Positions 35,730 through 44,798 of a DNA stretch of 64,000 bases are shown here, piece after piece. The position numbers were made by a program, and so were the translations under genes. The stretch is from contig NVUX02000038.1 of NCBI GenBank assembly GCA_002402045.2, positions 24,996 to 88,995 on the forward strand, read 5' to 3'. How positions within the stretch are numbered: position 1 is the first letter of the stretch; each line of letters begins with the position of its first letter. The notes beneath the pieces were generated by a model. That model made no database searches, had not been told where the DNA came from, and saw only the letters and a program-made list of their open reading frames with translations. This DNA comes from Paracoccaceae bacterium. Lineage in GTDB: Bacteria; Pseudomonadota; Alphaproteobacteria; Rhodobacterales; Rhodobacteraceae.

Positions 35730-37061
35730 GTGCCCCATGATACCGGAAATTTTGAAACTGCCGCAGAAAACAGCCAGCCGCTTTCTGCGCGCAGGGCGGC
35801 CGTAAAACAGGCCATCCCTGACTTTGCGTTTGATGCCGCTCTTTGGCGGGAGGGCTGCAAAGAGAACGCGGTAATCCCGGCGGGCTATACCTATCTTGCC
35901 CAGCTTATGGGCCACGATCTTGGCCACACCCTCGCCGCGAGTGCCGTGCCTTGGACAGCGCACCACGCTGGTGAAACCATGCCCAACGCCCGCTATAACC
36001 TTATCGAGAACCCGCTGACGCTAGAGACCATCTACGGCAAAGGCCCGGGTGGCACTCACGGGCTGTATCATGCCCGCAACTGCCTGTTTAGGCTTGATAA
36101 AAACGCCACGCTTGCGCTGCGCGTCCGCTATACAGACTCTGAACCAGCCGAGCCGATGCTGGCCGATATGCGCAATCGCTCCACGCTTATGCTACATAAA
36201 ATGGCTGTGATTTGGATGCAATATCACAATAAAATTGCGCGCGAAATCATGGCCTCTGAAGGGTTTAACGAGGAAAGCCACGCCGAGCGCGCCTATTTCT
36301 TTGGTGTCTTCACCCGCGCCCGACAGGAGGTTTTACGAGCATGGCACGCCGTGGTGATGCAAGATATCCTGCCCACAATCGCCCATCCGGCGGCCATGGC
36401 GCTTGATGATCCGGCGCTGGAAACGGTGTTTTTGCTCAGTGATATTCCGGTTCTTAACGGCATCATGCGGGCCTTTCACGCTCTCCCACTCAAGCGATAC
36501 CGGCTAAGTTCTGGCGGTGATTTTCCGTTTGGCCAGCTGCGCGAAGGCAAAATAGGCGAGCTGCGCAACTGGCGCATTGACTGGGCGCAGTTTTTTGGCC
36601 CCGAGGCGCGCAATAAAACCGGCTTTAGCACCAGCTATTCCGCCCTGTTCACCATGCTTTCGGGGCGCTCCATTATGATGACGGACCTAAAATCAGCCAT
36701 CATCGCCCTACCCTATGACAAACTGCACGCAGATGTTCTTAACGCCCACGCCCACCTGCCAGACACGCTGAAACGTGACATTTCAGCGGATAAGCTGGAG
36801 CGGTTGTTTAATGAAAAAGCCACCCAATTTGGCGTGCAGGGCGTATCCACCGGGGCCTTTGCTCAAATCCCGCTTTTCCTGTTACTCATGCTGGAAGCTC
36901 AGTTTTACGGTAAAAACGGCGGGCTAGGCCCATTTGGGTCCGGACTGTTAAGGCGATTTTTAACCCATAAAATAAACGCAATAACCACAGGAACGGCAAT
37001 CGCACTTACCCCTGCACATACAACTATATCCGAAATTATTAACTATGTCGAAAATACTTAA
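35730..37061 (+). CDS. Animal-type haem peroxidase family protein
   Basis: 443 residues from a GTG with an AAGGAG site. It resembles the animal haem peroxidase/cyclooxygenase superfamily: the distal region YLAQLMGHDLGHT (His62), RNRSTLMLHKMAVIWMQYHNKIA, TRARQEVLRAWHAVVMQDILP, and a proximal His candidate at H250 in RAFHALPLKRYRLS. The two acidic residues that bind haem covalently in mammalian enzymes are replaced (Gly61 and Tyr165 by eye), so haem is probably not covalently linked. There is no signal peptide, so it is cytoplasmic. It lies between the YcaO-like gene and an unknown protein gene. The substrate is unknown. Confidence 0.8.
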   Translation: MPHDTGNFETAAENSQPLSARRAAVKQAIPDFAFDAALWREGCKENAVIPAGYTYLAQLMGHDLGHTLAASAVPWTAHHAGETMPNARYNLIENPLTLETIYGKGPGGTHGLYHARNCLFRLDKNATLALRVRYTDSEPAEPMLADMRNRSTLMLHKMAVIWMQYHNKIAREIMASEGFNEESHAERAYFFGVFTRARQEVLRAWHAVVMQDILPTIAHPAAMALDDPALETVFLLSDIPVLNGIMRAFHALPLKRYRLSSGGDFPFGQLREGKIGELRNWRIDWAQFFGPEARNKTGFSTSYSALFTMLSGRSIMMTDLKSAIIALPYDKLHADVLNAHAHLPDTLKRDISADKLERLFNEKATQFGVQGVSTGAFAQIPLFLLLMLEAQFYGKNGGLGPFGSGLLRRFLTHKINAITTGTAIALTPAHTTISEIINYVENT

Positions 37062-37073
37062 AAGGAGAATCCT

Positions 37074-37745
37074 ATGACACAGAAAGACTACATTATCGTT
37101 GGCCGAGATGTTGGCGAGGCCCAATTTCACCTCGTGGGAAATAACATTATGCCCGCCGAAGACAACCCCGGCGGCACCCCGCTGGATGTGGTCTATATGG
37201 GTAAAGTGATCGGCGAAATGTCTGAGCGCATAGGGGAAGACCGCAAAGCCTCCGAAGAAGAAACCAAGCTCATGCGCCTTTGCTTTCGCGCCGATTCCCT
37301 ACCGCCGGGCCAGTTTGACGAGATGACAGAAAACGCCCTCATTGAAAACACAGAGTTGCAGGTGATATTCGAAACCCGAACCCCCGGCGACTGCATCCAT
37401 GAAGATAACAACATTCGGATTGTGGCAATTCCGGCTGATGGCACGCTAAAAACCGGGCTGGAGCAGCTTGAAATGCCCGAGGTTGGCAAACCGTTTCAGC
37501 CGCCACTCACCTATCCGGTAGACGAAAACCTTATGCTTTCATGGATGCTGGATGGTATCATCGAGAAGGTGATCAATGTGGAAAGCCCCGAGGGCCTGGA
37601 AAACATGAACTGGCACCAAATTCGCAAGCATTTTGCCGACACCATAGAGGCGCGGCTGATATCACAAGCCGACGAAGACAAGGTTGGCCAAATTGCGGCT
37701 TTCCACCGCGCGGTCGGCATTTATATGTCTAGCATGTGTAGGTAA
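37074..37745 (+). CDS. Hypothetical protein in the YcaO/peroxidase locus
   Basis: 223 residues with a strong AGGAG site, 12 bases after the peroxidase gene, so cotranscribed. It is acidic and soluble, with no signal or membrane segment and no family I recognise. The first half looks beta-rich (DYIIVGRDVGEAQFHLVG); the second half is helical and ends in MSSMCR with a Cys at the next-to-last position. It could be a substrate or partner protein of the two preceding genes, but nothing in the sequence proves this. Confidence 0.75.
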   Translation: MTQKDYIIVGRDVGEAQFHLVGNNIMPAEDNPGGTPLDVVYMGKVIGEMSERIGEDRKASEEETKLMRLCFRADSLPPGQFDEMTENALIENTELQVIFETRTPGDCIHEDNNIRIVAIPADGTLKTGLEQLEMPEVGKPFQPPLTYPVDENLMLSWMLDGIIEKVINVESPEGLENMNWHQIRKHFADTIEARLISQADEDKVGQIAAFHRAVGIYMSSMCR

Positions 37746-37759
37746 ATTTAGGGCCGCCA

Positions 37760-39661
37760 TCAGCGCGATGGCGGCAGCATGCTCGTTGTTTTTGCACGGT
37801 ATTTTAGAGAAACATCCAAGGCTTTTCGTAAGGTCGTGCGCACATTTTCATCGCGCAGCGGGAAACAGGCCGTGTACCAGTCTAACACTTCACCATCCTC
37901 GGGCTGCGTGGGCAAAGACCATTGCTTTTTTATAATGACGATAAAGTTTTTCACCCGCAGATGCGCCTCATCCATCTTGCCAAGCTGGCACAATGCAGCC
38001 GCATGCCACCCCCCCGCAGCCGTTGTCATGGAATCTCCCGCCTGCGCACATTGCTCGCAGGCAAGCTCATAATTGCCACCAAGGTAATTCACCGCCGCCA
38101 TATAAACGAGGTGGAAAGGCTGCATCGCTTCGGGCGCGCTCATCATCCGCTGGCAAATCTCTTGTGCGGGCGCGTGTCGCCCCGCAAAAGCATAGCCCAG
38201 CGCACACGACGCGAGTGTAAGGCTGTTGGAGCTGTTCAGATGCATCGCCTGCTCAAAGTGAAACTCGGCCAGCTCAAACTCGGCTTTGTGACAATAGCAC
38301 CATGCCAGCACACGGTGGGCGCGGGTATCAAGCGGGTCCAGCGAGATCGCCTCCAGCGCATGGTGCAGCGCCCGTTGCTTTTCAGCTTCGGTTTGCATGG
38401 TGCCGGGCAGAAGAATGTGGCGCACATTCAGCGCACCCGCCAGCTCGGCGTGGGCGGGGCCAAAGCGCGGGGCGTCTATTGTAATGTCGCTCAGCATATC
38501 AATCGCCTCGCCCTCGGTTTCGGGCGACCAGCGGTCGATCAGCACTTGCGAGCGCAACCAGCGGTCATAAATCCGAGCTTCCTGCGCCGGCGCATGGTTG
38601 CCCCCCGCCCCAATGGAAAGCGCGTTGGCAATGTTGCCAAGCTGGGTGCGCACTTTTTCGTCCCAGTTTTCCTGCGGCGCAGGGATCATCTCAGCCCAAA
38701 GCAGGTTATTTGATCCGGGGTTGGATATTTCGATATGCAGCGGCGCATTGGGCATTTGCGGCAAAAGCTGAATTTTCACAACCAGATCAACAACTTCCGA
38801 ACTATCTCCATCGGCAATTCCCCATTCGCGAAAGCGCGATAGCCGCATGCGCAGATCCAGAAACAGCACATTAAGCAGGCTTTGCTCTTCAGGTGCCAAG
38901 CCCGCTTCATTTTGCATTTGCACCAGAATTTTAGGCGGCGCATCAGCCGCAGGGGCTTTATCGGGCAGCGGCTCTCCCAGCTTGATACCGGCGAGCAGCT
39001 CTATGGTTTCAGTCTCAGGGTCTTGGTCAAAATTCTGGTCAAGATGGTCAAACAAGGCGTTATAAGCCTCGATCGCGCGATTTGGTTGCTGATTTTCCCA
39101 GAAATGCCGCATAAGATAGCGCGTGGCCACCTCGTTTGAAGGCTCCACCACCTGTGCCAACTTGGCCGCCTGCATAGCATGCGCTTCGTTTTCCGGCGTG
39201 GTATATTTGGCTTCCAGCACCTCGGCAATGGCCTGCGTTGCCTGCGCTTTGCGGATCGAAAGCCAACTGTCAAACGCTTCTGAAATACCCAGTAGCAGCT
39301 CAAATTCCTGTAGATAGTGCCCCAGCCCCTGCTCAGTATCTTCTGCCCATTGCGGCACCAAGAGCAGGCTACAAATGCTGGCATCGATCGGCGTATTTTC
39401 ATCACATTGCAGCCGCATATGTCCGCGCCGTGTTTCCAGCGCCACGCCTTCACCTTCGGTCAGCAAAAGCCGAATTTGCCGGATGGTTTGGCGCAGGCTG
39501 GCCATGGCCTTGGTATGCGGGTAATCCCCCCAAAACACATCGGCAATCTTTTCACTCCGGTGGTCTTGCTCAGGGGCGTGCAGCAGAAAAAACAACAGCG
39601 CACGCGCTTTGCGAAACCGGATCGACCTGACCAGCGAAAGCTTATGAAACACCCCTGACAT
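37760..39661 (-). CDS. SARP/BTAD-type transcriptional regulator with TPR-like repeats
   Basis: About 633 residues from the ATG at 39661 (39703 also open). The N-terminal part (RFRKARALLFFLLHAPEQ, then SLRQTIRQIRLLLTEGEG) is the winged-helix DNA-binding domain of SARP activators. A helical BTAD-like region follows to about residue 250, and the C-terminal half has TPR-like repeats (ALEAISLDPLDTRAHRVL, AEFELAEFHFEQAMHLN). It converges on the YcaO/peroxidase genes and is divergent from the molybdenum hydroxylase operon, so it could control either. Confidence 0.82.
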   Translation of the reverse strand: MSGVFHKLSLVRSIRFRKARALLFFLLHAPEQDHRSEKIADVFWGDYPHTKAMASLRQTIRQIRLLLTEGEGVALETRRGHMRLQCDENTPIDASICSLLLVPQWAEDTEQGLGHYLQEFELLLGISEAFDSWLSIRKAQATQAIAEVLEAKYTTPENEAHAMQAAKLAQVVEPSNEVATRYLMRHFWENQQPNRAIEAYNALFDHLDQNFDQDPETETIELLAGIKLGEPLPDKAPAADAPPKILVQMQNEAGLAPEEQSLLNVLFLDLRMRLSRFREWGIADGDSSEVVDLVVKIQLLPQMPNAPLHIEISNPGSNNLLWAEMIPAPQENWDEKVRTQLGNIANALSIGAGGNHAPAQEARIYDRWLRSQVLIDRWSPETEGEAIDMLSDITIDAPRFGPAHAELAGALNVRHILLPGTMQTEAEKQRALHHALEAISLDPLDTRAHRVLAWCYCHKAEFELAEFHFEQAMHLNSSNSLTLASCALGYAFAGRHAPAQEICQRMMSAPEAMQPFHLVYMAAVNYLGGNYELACEQCAQAGDSMTTAAGGWHAAALCQLGKMDEAHLRVKNFIVIIKKQWSLPTQPEDGEVLDWYTACFPLRDENVRTTLRKALDVSLKYRAKTTSMLPPSR

Positions 39662-39869
39662 AGCACCAGAACCTCGATTACCCCACCGCTTAACTGCTTG
39701 CACGCTCTGCGCTCCAAAATCAAACCTCTTTTCAAATTAGGTTTACTTTTGAGCCCTATAGAGGCCAGTGCGCGAATTATTCTGGTGGCCTGTCACATTT
39801 CGGACACGGTTTTGCCGTTTAGGTGGTTAACAATAATGCGCGGCCACCAAGGCCGGTAAGGGGGCCAGA

Positions 39870-42563
39870 ATGGTTGATAATTTAACGCGGCGTTCATTTT
39901 TGCAATTAAGCGTGGGTATGGTCGCCATTAGCGTGCTGCCTGTTGGCGGCTGGGCGCAAACCATCGGCACGGCGGGGCATGCCAGCCAAAGAATTGACGG
40001 TTTTGCCAAGGTGACAGGGCAAAAGGTATATGCCCGAGATTTTAGCGCTGCCGATATGGGCTGGCCCGGCCAGCAGTGGTATGCGCTTTTCGCCCGCGCC
40101 CTCACAACCTCGCAAACCTTTGATAATCTTGATCTCTCGTCGCTTCCAGCAGCGGCCAAACCCACAAAAGTGATCTATGGAGACGAGCTTCACGCCACCG
40201 CCCGCGCCCCGCGCCTAACTGGTAAGCGCGATCTGCACCTTGATCAAAAAGACAGTTTTGACAAGCTCGGCAGCTTTATCTTTGATCTTGTGGTCAAGCG
40301 TGGCCATGCCCCAGATTTCCTCGGCCAAGCCGTGGCCCTTATGCTGTTTGACAATGCTGCAAGCTATCGCACTGCCCGCAACGCCATGCAGTTTCAGGAT
40401 GCTGGTTTCCAGAAATACGGCGCGGCCACGCCCCCACCTCCCGAAATGGTGTTTAGCCCCACCAAATGGTATGTCCGCTTTGACCAACCCAGCAAAGATT
40501 TTTCCTATGCACAAGAAACTTCGTCGAGTTACACCGCCAACGCCCCTTTCTTTGCTGGCCAGATAGATGCCTATCTGCAAAACACGCCAAACCTGATAAA
40601 GCACAGTTTTTCCGCCGATATGCGCGCGATGGACCCGATGTTTATGGAGCCAGAAGCCGGCCTTGTGTGGGATGATGGCGGCCACCTAAAGCTGGTGCTC
40701 GGCACCCAGTCGCCCGATGGCGATATAAAAGACATTGCCGCCATGTATGACAGCCCCGATGCGCCGGTTTCCCTTTCCGAAATTACGCTCAAAAGCTGCT
40801 ACCCCGGTGGCGGCTTCGGCGGGCGGGATTCCTCGCCGTTTTCGCTGATGCTGGCGCTGTGTGCGCCCTTTTCCGAGGGCAACCCCGTGCGGCTTGAGTA
40901 TGACCGTTTCGAGCAGTTTCGCGTGGGGCTAAAGCGCCATGCCTGCACCCTGAGCGGCCAAATTGCCGTGACGCCCAAGCAAAAAATCATGGTCAACCAA
41001 ACCAACTTCAATTTTGACGGCGGCGGGCGCAGAAACCTTTCGCCCTACGTGGCGCAGCTCGCCGCGCTTTGCTCTAGCGGGGCCTATGAAATTCCGATGG
41101 CCGATGTGCACACAAAGGCCGTGCATTCGGAAAATATCTCGGGCGGCTCCCAGCGCGGCTTTGGCGGTCCGCAAGCCTATTTCGCCATCGAAACCGCGTT
41201 AGATGATATCTGCGCTGCCCAAAATTGGGATCCGTTTGACCTCCGACTCAACAACATTATTGTTGAAGGTGGCCGCACCATTTCGGGCGGCAAGGTTGAG
41301 CAAAGCCTGCGCCTTTCCGAGATGCTGGACATCGCCCGCGCCCACCCCGTTTGGGCTGACCGCGCCGCGATTAAGGCGCGCTATGCCGCCAAGGGCCAAG
41401 TTTATGGCACCGGCATGGCCATGTCGCTTCAGGCCTATGGCACTTCGGGTGACGGCATGGTCGCCTCCGTCGAAATGGACGCAGAGGGCAACATTACCGT
41501 CGCCTCTGATGCGGTCGATATGGGTAATGGCTCTGCCACCACCCTTGCCACTGTTGTCGGCAAAATTCTTGGCCGTAATGCCAGCAGCATCACCATGGGC
41601 GGCTATCAGTTGTTCGGCGAAACCGGCCTGAAAGACCCCTACAAAGGTGAGTGGAGTGACCCGACATGGACCGCCAAAGGCGTCGGCTCCTCCTCGGCTT
41701 GCCTTACAGGCCTGCACCAAGTGCACGTGGCCGAGCAAGCCGCCAAGGCGCTGTTTATGATGAGCATTTTGCCGCAAGCCCAAAACGCATGGCGGCTCGA
41801 TAGCCTCACCCCCGCGCAAACCGCATGGGTTGATGGCGCGCTCACATATCTCCCCGGCGGCAAGCTTCCTCTGCCCCAAGCCGACCTCGCCAAGTGGAAC
41901 TTCGCCAATATGGGTGCCTCCGGAGCGCTAGCGCACGGGTTTATTCAAGGCACTTGGGCCTCAGCAGAATACGATATTTTCGGCCTCAAGCGGATGAAAA
42001 TCGACGGGCTGTCGATCAAATCCAGCCTCGGTGGCGGTTGGACCATGATCCCCCGCCAAAACACCATCGCCCCAACGGGTAATCCGCGCGCGGGGCGCTA
42101 TGCCTATGCGCCCGCCATTAACCTGATCGGCCTTATCGTCGATAAATCCTCTGGCCGTGTGCAGGTGGAAAATTCTGTCACCGTGCTTAATGCTGGCCGC
42201 ATTCACGTAGAGCCGCTGGTCAGCGGACAGGCCCAAGGCGGGCTGGCCATGGCCATCGGCTGGACGCTGCTGGAAGATATGCCGCCCGGCATGGATGGCC
42301 CCGCCGATGGCACGTGGAACCTCAATAAATATCACGTGCCCCGCTCCCGTGATCTGCCGCTAAACGATACATATATCGAGGGCCAGCGCAGCCAAGAGCT
42401 GATTTTGCTGCCCGCCGATGGCGATGCCCCCGGGCGCGGCATTGCCGAGGCGGTTATGGTCTCCATTGCCCCCGCCATTTCCAACGCGATAAAAGACGCC
42501 ACCGGCGTGCGTTTTACATCCCTGCCGATCACTCCGGCGAAAATTCTGGAGGGGCTGGCATGA
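39870..42563 (+). CDS. Molybdenum hydroxylase large subunit (IorB/xanthine dehydrogenase family), Tat-exported
   Basis: An 897-residue molybdopterin-binding subunit of the isoquinoline 1-oxidoreductase/aldehyde oxidase type. A twin-arginine signal (LTRRSFLQLSVGMVAISVLPVGGWAQ region) sends the folded enzyme to the periplasm. The molybdopterin motifs CYPGGGFGGRD and SGGSQRGFGGPQA are present; GRGIAEAVMVSIAPAI near the C-terminus aligns with the stretch that holds the catalytic Glu. It hydroxylates a carbonyl or N-heterocycle substrate that cannot be named. Its stop overlaps the 2Fe-2S subunit ATG by 4 bases. Confidence 0.9.
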   Translation: MVDNLTRRSFLQLSVGMVAISVLPVGGWAQTIGTAGHASQRIDGFAKVTGQKVYARDFSAADMGWPGQQWYALFARALTTSQTFDNLDLSSLPAAAKPTKVIYGDELHATARAPRLTGKRDLHLDQKDSFDKLGSFIFDLVVKRGHAPDFLGQAVALMLFDNAASYRTARNAMQFQDAGFQKYGAATPPPPEMVFSPTKWYVRFDQPSKDFSYAQETSSSYTANAPFFAGQIDAYLQNTPNLIKHSFSADMRAMDPMFMEPEAGLVWDDGGHLKLVLGTQSPDGDIKDIAAMYDSPDAPVSLSEITLKSCYPGGGFGGRDSSPFSLMLALCAPFSEGNPVRLEYDRFEQFRVGLKRHACTLSGQIAVTPKQKIMVNQTNFNFDGGGRRNLSPYVAQLAALCSSGAYEIPMADVHTKAVHSENISGGSQRGFGGPQAYFAIETALDDICAAQNWDPFDLRLNNIIVEGGRTISGGKVEQSLRLSEMLDIARAHPVWADRAAIKARYAAKGQVYGTGMAMSLQAYGTSGDGMVASVEMDAEGNITVASDAVDMGNGSATTLATVVGKILGRNASSITMGGYQLFGETGLKDPYKGEWSDPTWTAKGVGSSSACLTGLHQVHVAEQAAKALFMMSILPQAQNAWRLDSLTPAQTAWVDGALTYLPGGKLPLPQADLAKWNFANMGASGALAHGFIQGTWASAEYDIFGLKRMKIDGLSIKSSLGGGWTMIPRQNTIAPTGNPRAGRYAYAPAINLIGLIVDKSSGRVQVENSVTVLNAGRIHVEPLVSGQAQGGLAMAIGWTLLEDMPPGMDGPADGTWNLNKYHVPRSRDLPLNDTYIEGQRSQELILLPADGDAPGRGIAEAVMVSIAPAISNAIKDATGVRFTSLPITPAKILEGLA

Positions 42564-43072
42564 GCTTTTCACTTGAAATAAACGGTACGGCCTACACAGT
42601 AGACGAGGCCCAATCTGGCATGAAATTGCTTGATTTTCTGCATGATGTAGCCAACAAAACCGGCACCAAGCTGTGTTGCGGTATCGGCATTTGCCGCGCC
42701 TGCACGGTGGCGGTGCAAAAGGCAGATAATGATTTTGCCGAACCAATGATCGCCTGCTCCACCCCGCTCGCTCTGCTCAAAGGTGCACGCATTACCACCG
42801 TGGAAGGCGTGGCCGATGGCGACCGTCTGTCCGACATTCAGCAAGCCTTCCTCGATAATTTCGCCTTCCAGTGCGGCTATTGCGCCCCCGGTTTTGTCAT
42901 GGCCTCCGAGGTGTTTCTCAGCTGGTTGCAAACCGCCGAGGTGACCGAGCCCGAGCTAGACGCCCTGATTGATAACGCCATCGGCGACCATATCTGCCGC
43001 TGCACCGGATACATCCGCTATTACGAGGCGCTCAAAACCGTATCCCTAGATATGCTGGAGGCCAAGCCATGA
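42560..43072 (+). CDS. (2Fe-2S) small subunit of molybdenum hydroxylase
   Basis: 170 residues with the two iron-sulfur domains of IorA/CoxS-type subunits: the plant-ferredoxin cluster with CCGIGICRACTV and a later Cys, then the helical domain with CGYCAPGFV and CRCTGYIRY. It relays electrons from the molybdenum centre of the large subunit. It lacks its own signal and is presumably carried across with the large subunit. It overlaps both neighbours by 4 bases, showing a tight three-gene operon. Confidence 0.93.
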   Translation: MSFSLEINGTAYTVDEAQSGMKLLDFLHDVANKTGTKLCCGIGICRACTVAVQKADNDFAEPMIACSTPLALLKGARITTVEGVADGDRLSDIQQAFLDNFAFQCGYCAPGFVMASEVFLSWLQTAEVTEPELDALIDNAIGDHICRCTGYIRYYEALKTVSLDMLEAKP

Positions 43073-43995
43073 AGAGATTCCTCATCTTGCTGGCCCTCGC
43101 CAGCCCCGCCGCCGCCGAGCAAAGCTTTGAAGCCTATGCCGCCCAATGCGCCGCCCAAATTGCCGAAATCCCTGAGATAAACTGCGGTGAAGGCGTGCTG
43201 ATTCCCATCACGGTCAACGGCGCGATCCCAGCGACATACACCAAAGACATGACCTGCGATCGCCCTGGCCTTTTGCCCAATGGCGCTGGCTCTGACGGCC
43301 AATGCGTTCCCGGCTCCCGCCTGCTGGATCTCTCAACCGAGACGATACAAATCACCGCCATGTGCCGCCAAAAAACCATCCGCATACCGTTTGATGCACT
43401 GGTGTTTAACGAGGTCGATATTATCGCCCATAACCCCGCCACCGGTGCCACCTGCTGGTATCAGGCCGAAGCGCCCAAAGGCACCAGCATTAACGGCATG
43501 CTTGTGCCCTCGCCCAACGCCCCCGGCGCGGCCGATTTCTGGAACCCGATAGAGGAGGTTGTTAAGGCCGATTGTGGTGGTTGCCACGATAATGACGCGA
43601 TCATGTATTCGCCCTTCATTGGGCAAGTGTGGGAAGAAATCGCCACCAATCCGCTTGGCCTCTATTACCACGTCGCCCCCGAAATGGGCTTTGGCGCTTG
43701 GCCCACCACATCGCTGCAACCGCGCGATAACGCCTGCCTTGGCTGCCACCGCATTGGCATTCAATCCACCTGCGGCTTCCTGCTGGAGCAAGCCACCGGC
43801 CAAGCCCCGATTGATGGCGCCGACGAGTGGGCCAGCACCTTTCCTGGCAATACCTTTATGCCCCCTTTGCATGGCCAAACCCAAACCGCATGGAACACCA
43901 TTTTTCAAGGCTCAGTGAAAGATTTGCAAAGCTGCTGTAGCAATCCAGAGCAAGCATTTTGCAACATGACGCCTATTCTTGGAGCCGCCGAGTAG
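43069..43995 (+). CDS. Exported dihaem c-type cytochrome-like protein
   Basis: 308 residues with a signal peptide (MKRFLILLALASPAAAEQ) and two CxxCH haem sites, CGGCHDND (about residue 170) and CLGCHRIG (about 225). The N-terminal 150 residues are Cys-rich outside these sites (for example INCGEG, MTCDRP, GQCVPG, TAMCRQ), probably disulfide-bonded. It is the third gene of the molybdenum hydroxylase operon with a 4-base overlap, so it is likely the periplasmic electron acceptor of that enzyme. Family unknown. Confidence 0.8.
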   Translation: MKRFLILLALASPAAAEQSFEAYAAQCAAQIAEIPEINCGEGVLIPITVNGAIPATYTKDMTCDRPGLLPNGAGSDGQCVPGSRLLDLSTETIQITAMCRQKTIRIPFDALVFNEVDIIAHNPATGATCWYQAEAPKGTSINGMLVPSPNAPGAADFWNPIEEVVKADCGGCHDNDAIMYSPFIGQVWEEIATNPLGLYYHVAPEMGFGAWPTTSLQPRDNACLGCHRIGIQSTCGFLLEQATGQAPIDGADEWASTFPGNTFMPPLHGQTQTAWNTIFQGSVKDLQSCCSNPEQAFCNMTPILGAAE

Positions 43996-44158
43996 CAAAC
44001 GAAAACGGCCCCTCAGAATCGTCCAGTGAAAACACGTGTGTGATCATTTTCCCGTCGTTATTATACATGTGCCAAAGATAGGCGAGAGCAGAAAGCTTGA
44101 AACGCCTTTCAAATTCTGGCTTCAGTTCAGGCGCATGCCCATGCTCGGGGCTGTGCAC
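43973..44158 (-). pseudogene. Small coding fragment of unknown protein, start lacking
   Basis: The frame from a GTG at 44158 gives 61 residues (EFERRFKLSALAYLWHMYNN in the middle) that look like real protein. The same frame stays open and protein-like upstream to about 44280 (EDSQIERICGHIASALAWLP) without any ATG, GTG or TTG start or ribosome site. It is probably the C-terminal remnant of a decayed gene, or a gene using an unusual start. Its end overlaps the dihaem protein gene by 23 bases. Confidence 0.35.
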
Positions 44159-44292
44159 ACAAGGCAGCCATGCCAGCGCACTTGCGATATGGCCGCAAAT
44201 CCGCTCAATCTGGCTGTCTTCGCCATGGCCGCCACTCCAAGGGTTTTCCCCGCGGCGACCACATGTAGATCACTGATCTGGGCAATTTTTAG

Positions 44293-44724
44293 TTACCAAA
44301 TCCCGACATTTTCCATGCTCGCCCACGGCTCCTGTGCGGGTAGGCTTTTGCCATTTTGCAGCAGCTCAATCGAAATATTATCCGGGGAGCGCACAAAAGC
44401 CATGTGCCCATCACGCGGCGGGCGGCTAATAACCACACCCGCATCTGCCAGTTTTTGGCAGGTCGCATAAATATCGTCTACGCCGTAAGCGAGGTGGCCA
44501 AAATGGCGGCTGTCATCGGGCAAGGCGTCATCCCCGTCCCAGTTATACGTTAGTTCCAAAGGGGCATCATGCTGGCCCGGAGGGGCTAAAAATATCAGCG
44601 TAAACCGCCCTTTTTCACTCTCATAGCGCTTGGTTTCTTCCAGCCCGAGCAGCTCACAATAAAAGTGCATGGAAGCCTCAAGGTTTTTCACCCGCACCAT
44701 TGTATGAAGATATGTAAATGCCAT
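44293..44724 (-). CDS. gloA: Lactoylglutathione lyase (glyoxalase I)
   Basis: A 143-residue glyoxalase I with the metal-ligand pattern spread over two beta-alpha-beta modules: LHTMVRVKNLEAS, PLELTYNWD, HFGHLAYGVDD and ISIELLQ. FYCELLG and the RPPRDG stretch are also standard. It converts the methylglyoxal-glutathione adduct to lactoylglutathione. A GGGGAAAA site precedes the ATG. Confidence 0.95.
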   Translation of the reverse strand: MAFTYLHTMVRVKNLEASMHFYCELLGLEETKRYESEKGRFTLIFLAPPGQHDAPLELTYNWDGDDALPDDSRHFGHLAYGVDDIYATCQKLADAGVVISRPPRDGHMAFVRSPDNISIELLQNGKSLPAQEPWASMENVGIW

Positions 44725-44798
44725 AGATTTTCCCCTTAATATGAATTATGCAAGGCAGATTATGGCGGAAAATCCCGCCAAGGCAAAGGAAAATTGGC

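Noticed and set aside
44036..44470. A 144-codon plus-strand frame over the gloA end
   Set aside because: It is antisense to gloA and the neighbouring fragment, with no family resemblance.
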